Positions 57,949 through 64,000 of a stretch of DNA of 64,000 nt are shown here, one piece after another. The notes under the pieces were generated by a model, which saw nothing but the letters and a program-made list of their open reading frames with translations, had not been told where the DNA came from and did not search any database. How positions within the stretch are numbered: position 1 is the first letter of the stretch; every line of letters begins with the position of its first letter. The position numbers were made by a program, and so were the translations under genes. The DNA lies in the NCBI GenBank assembly GCA_017629215.1, contig JAGBXP010000006.1:16071-80070 (forward strand), read 5' to 3'. Origin of the DNA: a bacterium (GTDB lineage: Bacteria > Cyanobacteriota > Vampirovibrionia > Gastranaerophilales > Gastranaerophilaceae).

Positions 57949-58947
57949 TTATTGGTTTGGTATTGGGTTGTTAGAAATAAAATCCGTAATTACAGTATAT
58001 TTATGAGCTTTCATATTTTCTTTAAGAATTTTAGCTGATGAGTTGGTTAGTACGATTTGATTTTGCACACATTCAAAACCGTTTTGTTCAAAAAGTTCCT
58101 CTTGTATTTTTCCATCGTTTGCATAGTTCTTTGTTTTTATAAATAATCCAAATCTTTTTTTTCGTTTTCGTATTTGACTAACTGCATAATATATTATTGA
58201 GTTTAGATTTATATCCATCCAATTATTGTAAATTATTTCTATTATAAAGTTTTCGTTATCGGATGTTTGAATATTTATGCATCCAATTATTTCGTTATTA
58301 TCTAGGTTTTCGATAGTATATTTATATTCGCTATAATATAATAAGCCCTTGCAAAAGACTTCTTTAAATTCCTTGGCTTCTTTGCTTAGAAATGGTCTGA
58401 AATGTGGTAGCAAGCAGTCATTGTAGATGCTTTCTATTTTATTTGCATCAGAGTTTCTAAATTGTCTAAACATCTTTTCATTAAATGGTTCTTCAATAAC
58501 TTTGTTTATTCGCCATAGTTTTTCATTAGAAATTTGACTGAACCCACATTTATTAATAAGCATGGCAACAAGCTCGGAAAAATAATCATCGACTTTTACC
58601 ATTATAGAAGCTACGCCCATAGCTTTATATTTTGATACTACATATTGAATTAGCTCACTTGCTATTGATAAAGAATTTTCTTCAAAAAATAATTTTTGTA
58701 TTTCCATTCTTCTTTCTTGTAATTTTGTTGGAGCTATTGTAATAAGTCCTTTTATATCATTATCTTCTATAAGAACATAAGATTCTGGTAAAAATTTTAG
58801 CTTCAAAGGAAGAAAGTGATGTAATGGCATAAAAGGGTTAAACATTATATGAGTAATATAGTTGTCATTAACATTATTGTTAAGAAACGATATCATTTCT
58901 TGGGTTTTTTTCTTGTCAAAATAGTATAACTTTCTTATCTTACTCAT
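57949..58947 (-). CDS. GNAT-like protein with two acetyltransferase-type halves
   Basis: The 332-residue protein looks like two GNAT-fold halves: residues ~40-155 ('SYVLIEDNDIKGLITIAPTKL... LIQYVVSKYKAMGVASIMVKVDD... LINKCGFSQISNEKLWRI') and ~165-310 ('KYTIENLDNNEIIGCINIQTSDNENFIIEIIYNN... QEELFEQNGFECVQNQIVL'). The 'NGF/CGF' helix-end pattern in each half is typical. The acetyl-CoA loop (Q/RxxGxG/A) is not clear, so activity is uncertain. It stands alone on the minus strand, divergent from glgC, with repeats on its other side. Confidence 0.6.
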   Translation of the reverse strand: MSKIRKLYYFDKKKTQEMISFLNNNVNDNYITHIMFNPFMPLHHFLPLKLKFLPESYVLIEDNDIKGLITIAPTKLQERRMEIQKLFFEENSLSIASELIQYVVSKYKAMGVASIMVKVDDYFSELVAMLINKCGFSQISNEKLWRINKVIEEPFNEKMFRQFRNSDANKIESIYNDCLLPHFRPFLSKEAKEFKEVFCKGLLYYSEYKYTIENLDNNEIIGCINIQTSDNENFIIEIIYNNWMDINLNSIIYYAVSQIRKRKKRFGLFIKTKNYANDGKIQEELFEQNGFECVQNQIVLTNSSAKILKENMKAHKYTVITDFISNNPIPNQ

Positions 58948-59047
58948 AGGTAAAATATATTCTAATTTATAGATTTATTCATCCTCTGGAAGGAGTGCAT
59001 TATTTTAAAAAATCTGTTAGAATAAATTATAATAGAGGAGGGTTCGG

Positions 59048-60283
59048 ATGTTAATTGATGATGCATTAGTTATGATACTTGCCGGTGGCGAAGGGAAACG
59101 CTTGTTTCCGCTTACTCAAGACCGAGCAAAACCTGCTGTTCCATTTGGTGGACGATATAGGATTATTGATTTTGTTATTAATAATTTTATAAATTCAGGT
59201 TTCTTTAAGATAAAGATTTTAACTCAATATAAATCGGATTCTCTCTATAGGCACATAACAAGAGGTTGGATGTTGTCTCCTTTTTTAAACCAATATGTTG
59301 ATCTTGCGCCAGCTCAAATGAGAACTGGTGGTAGCTGGTATAAAGGAACTGCTGATGCTATTTATCAAAATATATTTCATATAAATAACGAAAACCCAGA
59401 TTATGTTTGTGTATTTGGTGGCGATCATGTTTATAAAATGAATGTTACTCAGATGCTTGATTTTCACAAGTCAAAATGTTCAGATTTAACGATATCAGCA
59501 ATTCCTATCCCTATTGAAGAAGCTCACGAGTTTGGAATTATTGAAGTAGATGAAAACTGGAGACTTACAGGTTTTGTTGAGAAACCTAAAACTCGACCTA
59601 AATCAATTCCTGATAACCCTAATATGTGTTTAGCTTCTATGGGAAATTATATTTTTAATAAAAATGTTTTGGTAGATGCTGTAGAACGAGACGCTTTAAT
59701 AGAAGAGTCAAGCCATGATTTTGGTAAAAATGTTATTCCAATGCTATTAAAAGAAGGAAAGCGTATTTTTATATATAACTTTGCAGAAAATCATTTCCCT
59801 GGCATGACCAAAAAAGAAAAAGGGTATTGGCGTGATGTAGGTTGTATTGACGCTTATTGGCAAGCTAATATGGATTTATTAGAATATGAGCCTGAGTTGA
59901 ATTTGTATTCAAAAGATTGGCCTTTAAGAACATTTAATTATAATTATCCACCTGCAAAATTTATCTGGCAAGAAAATGATAGAGTTGGTATGGCAACAAA
60001 TTCTATGGTTTCAGAAGGTTGTATTGTTTCAGGGGGCATGTTATCTCATTGTGTATTATCACCAGAGGTTAGAATTAATAGTTATGCACAAGTAACCGAT
60101 AGTATATTGATGGAAAATGTAAATGTTGGACGCTATTCTGAAATAAGAAAAGCTATTATTGATAAAAATGTTGAAATTCCTCCGTATACAAAAATCGGAG
60201 TCAATAAAGAAGAAGATTTGGCTAGAGGATTTTATGTCTCAGATGGTGGAGTAACTGTAGTACCTAAGAATGCTAAATTATAA
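59048..60283 (+). CDS. glgC: Glucose-1-phosphate adenylyltransferase GlgC
   Basis: GlgC makes ADP-glucose for glycogen. The 411-residue protein starts with 'VMILAGGEGKRLFPLTQDRAKPAVPFGGRYRIIDFVINN', the ATP and activator-site signature. It continues with 'PAQMR...WYKGTADAIYQNI', 'VFGGDHVYKMN', the sugar-phosphate site 'FVEKPK' and 'YWRDVGCIDAYWQANMDLL', and ends in a left-handed beta helix. GAGGAGG precedes the ATG. No other glycogen gene lies next to it. A bidirectional terminator follows. Confidence 0.97.
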   Translation: MLIDDALVMILAGGEGKRLFPLTQDRAKPAVPFGGRYRIIDFVINNFINSGFFKIKILTQYKSDSLYRHITRGWMLSPFLNQYVDLAPAQMRTGGSWYKGTADAIYQNIFHINNENPDYVCVFGGDHVYKMNVTQMLDFHKSKCSDLTISAIPIPIEEAHEFGIIEVDENWRLTGFVEKPKTRPKSIPDNPNMCLASMGNYIFNKNVLVDAVERDALIEESSHDFGKNVIPMLLKEGKRIFIYNFAENHFPGMTKKEKGYWRDVGCIDAYWQANMDLLEYEPELNLYSKDWPLRTFNYNYPPAKFIWQENDRVGMATNSMVSEGCIVSGGMLSHCVLSPEVRINSYAQVTDSILMENVNVGRYSEIRKAIIDKNVEIPPYTKIGVNKEEDLARGFYVSDGGVTVVPKNAKL

Positions 60284-60318
60284 AATAAAGGGTGGTAATT
60301 AATACCACCCTTTATTAT
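60284..60318. terminator. Bidirectional terminator between glgC and the MDR dehydrogenase
   Basis: Arms AATAAAGGGTGGTA (60284-60297) and TACCACCCTTTATT (60303-60316) lie between converging genes; T- and A-rich flanks serve both strands. Confidence 0.85.
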
Positions 60319-60319
60319 T

Positions 60320-61285
60320 TTATATTCTAATTAAAATTTTCAAAGTATCTTTAAGCTTGTTTGCTTCAAAAGCTTCTAATGCTTTTTCAATAGGATATTT
60401 TTTAGATATAAATGGACTAAAATCTATGCGATTTTGCTCTAATAAACGTAAGGCTGGCTTAAATTGACCACAACGAGAGCCAAGAACAGTGATTTCATCA
60501 ATAACAATAGGTGCTAAATTAAGTTCTTTTCCTGTTGCAACCGTGCTTTTTAATACTAAAACGCCTCTAGGCTTGGTTAGAGACATTGAGGTTTCGAAAC
60601 CAGAAGCTGAGCCTGTTGCTTCTACTACAACATCATATTTTTTTTCAGGTTTAAAATCATTTAGTAGCTGAGTTTTTACACCTTGAGCTTTTGCGATATC
60701 CAGTTTGTTTTGATGTTTTCCAACCAAAAGTACATCAAGGTTATGTGCATTCAGAGTTAATGCAGTTGTCAATCCCAATTTACCATCACCAAGAACAAGG
60801 ACTTTTGCAGTTGGTTCAATATGTAATTGTTCTAATATTTCACACGCTGCTGCTAATGGTTCTACAAAAACAGCTTGTTCGTCAGTAACATTTTCTGGCA
60901 CTTCAAATAATATGTTTGTTGGTAGGGTTATATATTCTGCCATACATCCATCTTTTTTCCATATTCCAATTGTATGACGGTTTGGACAATGTCTATAATT
61001 CTTTTTTGCGCACCATTCACAATTAGGATCGTCGCATCCCCAGCTAATCTCAGCAACAACTCTTTTCCCTAACCAAGATTTATCTGTATCATTTACTTCT
61101 TCTACTATACCTACAAATTCATGACCTAGGACTCCTGCGTATCCCATGTAGCCTTTTGTAATTTCATAATCAGTATTGCAAATTCCTGCAAGTGTTACTC
61201 TAATTAGTGCTTCACCTTTTTGAGGAATTGGTTTTGCATAATTATTATCTAGTTTTAATTCGTTATCAAAGACAATAGCTTTCAT
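60320..61285 (-). CDS. Zinc-type alcohol dehydrogenase (MDR superfamily)
   Basis: The 321-residue protein has the MDR layout: N-terminal catalytic domain with 'AGICNTDYEITKGYMGYAGVLGHEFVG' (Cys and GHE zinc ligands), a structural-zinc-like cluster 'CDDPNCEWCAKKNYRHCPNR' (four Cys), and a Rossmann domain with 'VLVLGDGKLGLTTALTL'. The Glu in 'AVFVEPLAAACEIL' completes the catalytic site. Zn dehydrogenases for threonine, sorbitol and similar substrates share this pattern; the substrate is not determined. At 321 residues it is slightly short. It stands alone on the minus strand. Confidence 0.9.
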   Translation of the reverse strand: MKAIVFDNELKLDNNYAKPIPQKGEALIRVTLAGICNTDYEITKGYMGYAGVLGHEFVGIVEEVNDTDKSWLGKRVVAEISWGCDDPNCEWCAKKNYRHCPNRHTIGIWKKDGCMAEYITLPTNILFEVPENVTDEQAVFVEPLAAACEILEQLHIEPTAKVLVLGDGKLGLTTALTLNAHNLDVLLVGKHQNKLDIAKAQGVKTQLLNDFKPEKKYDVVVEATGSASGFETSMSLTKPRGVLVLKSTVATGKELNLAPIVIDEITVLGSRCGQFKPALRLLEQNRIDFSPFISKKYPIEKALEAFEANKLKDTLKILIRI

Positions 61286-61457
61286 TTTATGACCTCGCTT
61301 TCAACTTAAATTTTATATTAAAATACCTATTATTTCTAGTTTTTAGGTTTAGATGTAAAAAAGTCGTTACATTTAATTAGTGAATGTTTAAAATGTAGTA
61401 TTATATATTTGTACTTGATTTCAAAACAATGTTTACCCTAAACTGCGTAGGCGAAAT

Positions 61458-61531
61458 CTATTTCTAGTATGAGGGATAACCATATCTTAATACTTTAATC
61501 AAAGTATTAGGTAGTTTATGGTTGGAAATAG
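61458..61531 (+). promoter_or_regulatory. Long imperfect hairpin directly upstream of the 61541 gene
   Basis: Three nested stems, CTATTTC/GAAATAG (61458-61464 with 61525-61531), AACCATA/TATGGTT (61478-61484 with 61517-61523) and TAATACTTT/AAAGTATTA (61488-61496 with 61501-61509), form one long hairpin. Its 3' side runs into the GGAG ribosome site. It may be an RNA leader controlling translation, or a DNA inverted repeat. It matches no riboswitch I recognise. Confidence 0.5.
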
Positions 61532-61540
61532 GAGTTTTTA

Positions 61541-61912
61541 ATGCGTCATTGCTGTAAATTTAAACCAGATGAAATATATTATCTAAAAGAAACTAATTTA
61601 TATGTTGATAGAAAATTATCAATTGGTTTTTGTCCAATTTGTGAAAAGCCAGTTGCTGAGCTTGTTGAAATTAGTTTTACAGGAGAGGTAAAGCGAGTAC
61701 GTGTATCTGGCTTGAAAGCTAATGATTTACTCTTTATGTTAAAAAATCAAGTTTTATATTCTATGCGTGAATGTAATTATTTAAAGTTTAAATCAAAACC
61801 CTATGGCTGGAGATATGGAGTAAATAAATCTTCCAAAATAAAAGGTAAAGAATACGTTAGACAATATGCAAAAGATTTTTATGGAAATAAAGAGTTGATA
61901 AAAGTTTTTTAA
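61541..61912 (+). CDS. Small unidentified protein with zinc-ribbon-like Cys pairs
   Basis: The 123-residue protein has HCC at residues 3-5 and CPICEKPVAEL at ~31-41, so it may bind zinc through two Cys pairs. The remainder is basic with many Lys, Arg and Tyr, consistent with nucleic-acid binding. It follows a long hairpin leader and AGGAG. The next gene is a small protein 98 bases downstream. A phage or mobile-element origin is possible but not shown; no family is recognised. Confidence 0.6.
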   Translation: MRHCCKFKPDEIYYLKETNLYVDRKLSIGFCPICEKPVAELVEISFTGEVKRVRVSGLKANDLLFMLKNQVLYSMRECNYLKFKSKPYGWRYGVNKSSKIKGKEYVRQYAKDFYGNKELIKVF

Positions 61913-62010
61913 ATCTCATCTCGATCTATATATTAGGGGGCGTTTTATTGTTTCACCTTTCTCTTAAACACACACTACTCCTCACGCTCCCTTTTTTTAA
62001 GGAAATATTT

Positions 62011-62322
62011 ATGGTAGGAAAAAATAAAAAAGATATTAAAAATGTAAAAAATTTAGTTAACCAAAAACATATTGATTTTTATGATAGAGCTTTGGAAATA
62101 CTAAATTTTATTCTTGATGAGTATTCTAAGGAGCTTACAAGGGCTGATATAGAATTTTTAGAAATGCCCAAAAACTCAATTGCTACATTAGATTTTTTAA
62201 TCTCTTCTATGGTAAAAGTTCAGAAAGGTCATAGACTTGCTCTTGGACTTGATGAAAATGAACTTCTAGACTTGTCTCCTCAAATAAACATAATAGAAGG
62301 TCTTGTTGAAGATAAAATATAG
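62011..62322 (+). CDS. Small helical protein of unknown function
   Basis: The 103-residue protein starts MVGKNKKDIKNVKNLVNQ at ATG 62011 with AAGGAA 6 bases upstream; an in-frame upstream start at 61948 has no ribosome site and would add a short hydrophobic stretch. It is helical and charged, with 'LTRADIEFLEMPKNSIATLDFLISSMVKVQKGHRLALGLDENELL'. This pattern is reminiscent of small DNA-packaging or scaffold proteins, but I cannot assign it. It may be in the same transcript as the zinc-ribbon-like gene. Confidence 0.55.
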   Translation: MVGKNKKDIKNVKNLVNQKHIDFYDRALEILNFILDEYSKELTRADIEFLEMPKNSIATLDFLISSMVKVQKGHRLALGLDENELLDLSPQINIIEGLVEDKI

Positions 62323-62375
62323 TTGAAATTTTGAAATAAAAATGCTAATCTTATTTTATGTATTTTGGAGGATAT

Positions 62376-63626
62376 ATGAAAAAATATTTAATTTTAGGCT
62401 TAGCATTATTTACTATTTCACTCGCTTGTGAAGCTAAAGATTACACAAAATTACATATTAAAGAAATGCAAAAGTCTCAAAAATATGCAACTTCAAAAAC
62501 TTATTTTGCAAATTATGCTCCACAGGTTGAAAATAATTTAGATTTTGAATTGAAAGATCCTAAGTTAATTAAATTTGCTGGCTATAAAGAGATTACTGAT
62601 GCTCAATATAATGCTAAGCTTACAAAAGATAATATTGAATATGCTCGAATTAATAAATTTTTGATAACAAGAAAAATTGATAATTATAATACTCAAGCTT
62701 ATGGTGAAGATTTTTATAAGCTTTATAGAATTACTGAAAAATTAATACGTGCAAATAATTTAGACTTTATTAATTGGCGAATTGTCATTGATTCTGATAA
62801 AGAATTTAATGCGTCATCGTCTGATACTAATTGTATAACAATAAATACAGGTGCATTTGATACTTTAATTAATAATGAAGACGCTTTAGCTTTGTTGATA
62901 GGACATGAATTAGCTCATTCATTGTTAGGTCATGCTGCTAGAAAAGCTGAATTGTATAAAAATTTTAAAATGGCATTGAGAATAAATAACCATTGGTATT
63001 ATGTTTATAGAAAAAGAAAGTTTTTTAGTGAATCAAGAAAAATGGAATTTGCAGCAGATGTTGAAGGTGCAAAATTAGCATTAAAGGCTGGTTATGATTT
63101 GACGAATGCAAGAGAAACGATTTCTTTTTTAAACACAATGGGTAATGGTTCTGATGCTTATTCTTCACATCCTAATCCAAAAGAGAGAGTTCAGAATTTT
63201 GATATGAATAGAAAATATTTCATGGATGAGGAATGGATAAAACAAGGACGTTATAATATTTATAATTCTTCTGTTTTAGATTGTATTAAGTCATCAGATA
63301 GACATTCTGTAACGATTGCTAGAAATGGCAAAAAAAAGGTAAATTCTGTTTATCAGCCTGAAGATTTAGCACAATTATATTTAAGATTTGGGTATAAATC
63401 TTATGTAAATGGGGAGTTTGAAAAATCAGTTGATTATTTTAAAGATTATTTGAATATAAATAAAAATAATTATACTGTTTATTTATACATTTCTTATGCT
63501 TATGAAGCATTATATAAACAAACTGGCAAAAATGGATATTTAGACTCTGCAAGAGAATTTGCGAGTTATGCAAAGACTTTAGATTCTAATAATAAATATG
63601 TAAAAGAACAAATCTTAGCTTTATAA
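62376..63626 (+). CDS. Secreted M48-family metalloprotease with TPR-like C-terminus
   Basis: The 416-residue protein starts at ATG 62376 (GGAGG upstream) with a signal peptide, MKKYLILGLALFTISLACEA, so it acts in the periplasm or at the membrane. The zinc site is HELAH in 'LIGHELAHSLLGHAARKAEL', with the third ligand Glu in 'SRKMEFAADVEGAKLALKAGYD' (ExxxD), typical of M48 peptidases such as BepA/LoiP. The C-terminal ~90 residues contain TPR-like helices ('YLRFGYKSYVNGEFEKSVDYFKDYLNINKNNYTVYLYISYAY'). BepA-type proteins manage outer-membrane proteins, so an envelope-quality role is likely. Confidence 0.9.
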   Translation: MKKYLILGLALFTISLACEAKDYTKLHIKEMQKSQKYATSKTYFANYAPQVENNLDFELKDPKLIKFAGYKEITDAQYNAKLTKDNIEYARINKFLITRKIDNYNTQAYGEDFYKLYRITEKLIRANNLDFINWRIVIDSDKEFNASSSDTNCITINTGAFDTLINNEDALALLIGHELAHSLLGHAARKAELYKNFKMALRINNHWYYVYRKRKFFSESRKMEFAADVEGAKLALKAGYDLTNARETISFLNTMGNGSDAYSSHPNPKERVQNFDMNRKYFMDEEWIKQGRYNIYNSSVLDCIKSSDRHSVTIARNGKKKVNSVYQPEDLAQLYLRFGYKSYVNGEFEKSVDYFKDYLNINKNNYTVYLYISYAYEALYKQTGKNGYLDSAREFASYAKTLDSNNKYVKEQILAL

Positions 63627-63742
63627 GTTTTGTTGACTGGGTGAAATCCAGCAAAATAGCTCTGAGAGAATACGTTTCTGCGAGGAAGGATGAAATTCGA
63701 CGAAGCAGTCCAGTGAAATATGTTTGATGATAAAAAGAGCTG
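63627..63742. repeat. Left flank of the large intergenic repeat
   Basis: This segment matches 57403-57530 in the half copy: GGGTGAAATCCAGC, ATAGCTCTGA, CTGCGAGGAAGGATGAAAT, CGACGAAGCAGTCCAGTG and TATGTTTGATGATAAAA. It leads into the large palindrome. Confidence 0.8.
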
Positions 63743-64000
63743 GATTGCTTCGCTTCGCTCGCAATGACGTGGATATCCATTGTCATGCTGAACAAGCCGA
63801 GCAGAGGATGAAAGCGGAAGTGTATCCGTTTAAAGCGAGGCGCGTTTCAGCATCTTGCCAATTTGGCGTTTAGCTTGGGTTTTGGAAAGATGCTGAAACG
63901 CGCCTCGCTTTAAACGGATACACTTCCGCTTTCATCCTCTGCTCGGCTTGTTCAGCATGACAATGGATATCCACGTCATTGCGAGCGAAGCGAAGCAATC
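63743..64000. repeat. Perfect 114-base inverted repeat reaching the window edge
   Basis: Bases 63743-63856 are the exact reverse complement of 63887-64000, with a 30-base loop (63857-63886) that contains its own small GCCAA/TTGGC stem. Arms begin GATTGCTTCGCTTCGCTCGC and contain TGTCATGCTGAACAAGCC and GTATCCGTTTAAAGCG. Both arms are free of differences, so the structure is either recent or kept by gene conversion. It may continue past base 64000. Translation gives the familiar spurious VIASEAKQS-type peptide, indicating a widespread repeat family rather than a gene. Confidence 0.95.

Noticed and set aside
63586..63795. Minus-strand ORF with VIASEAKQSS
   Set aside because: A well-known by-product of this repeat family, not a protein.

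Overview
The window is a low-GC bacterial chromosome segment with tightly packed genes, many short operons and U-rich intrinsic terminators. A YggS/PipY gene directly followed by sepF is a cyanobacterial-type neighbourhood. Together with AT-rich flagellar genes, no photosynthesis gene, Kdo-type isomerase (kdsD), glgC, a type III fatty-acid cluster and lineage-looking proteins with a recurrent N-terminal motif, this suggests a non-photosynthetic cyanobacterial relative (Melainabacteria/Vampirovibrionia, probably the gut order Gastranaerophilales). That placement is inference from content; no rRNA is present to confirm it.

Layout. 1-1250: end of an unidentified gene and a small membrane protein. 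1255-15091: main flagellar region. On the minus strand fliE-fliF-(fliG slot)-fliH-flhA is read from a near-consensus sigma-28 (FliA) promoter. On the plus strand come a CHASE2-GGDEF diguanylate cyclase, trmFO, fliJ, fliK, flgD and flgE. 15405-16681: pipY-sepF. 17063-18924: a small sigma-28-type gene and a ferritin-like protein. 19021-24833: glmU, gpmI, a kinase-like protein and xerC. 24835-29305: engB, two WYL-type regulators, coaX, ftsZ. 29370-34735: flavin disulfide reductase, an orphan sugar ABC permease, a second flagellar cluster (flaG-like, fliS, fliT-like) and HU. 34813-43540: a regulator made of four winged helices, infC with an AUA start, tRNA-Phe, pgi, two unknown membrane proteins, alaS. 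43860-48159: a sigma-28-type gene and fabH-fabD-x-fabG. 48239-52307 (minus): a run of Gfo/Idh oxidoreductase, CDP-alcohol transferase, trmL, ispH, rpsA. 52431-57316: kdsD, a probable invertible DNA switch and a 1006-residue protein. 57317-64000: repeats, glgC, an MDR dehydrogenase, small unknown genes, an M48 protease and a large perfect palindrome.

The most notable system is at 53480-54243. A FimB-sized tyrosine recombinase gene and a perfect consensus sigma-28 promoter are enclosed by perfect 28-bp inverted repeats. In the orientation given, the promoter points away from the neighbouring 1006-residue gene; inversion would point it straight at that gene. This looks like a flagellar-sigma-dependent ON/OFF phase switch, seen here in the OFF state. 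Two other genes (17063 and 43860) share a duplicated ~150-bp promoter module ending in a sigma-28 promoter, so a small regulon of non-structural, unidentified proteins appears tied to the flagellar sigma factor.

Other points of interest are a lineage-type N-terminal 'SF' motif on two glycolytic enzymes and three unknown proteins, a Cys-rich insertion in alanyl-tRNA synthetase, a highly divergent protein in the FliG slot, and several repeat families, one forming a 114-bp perfect hairpin at the window end.
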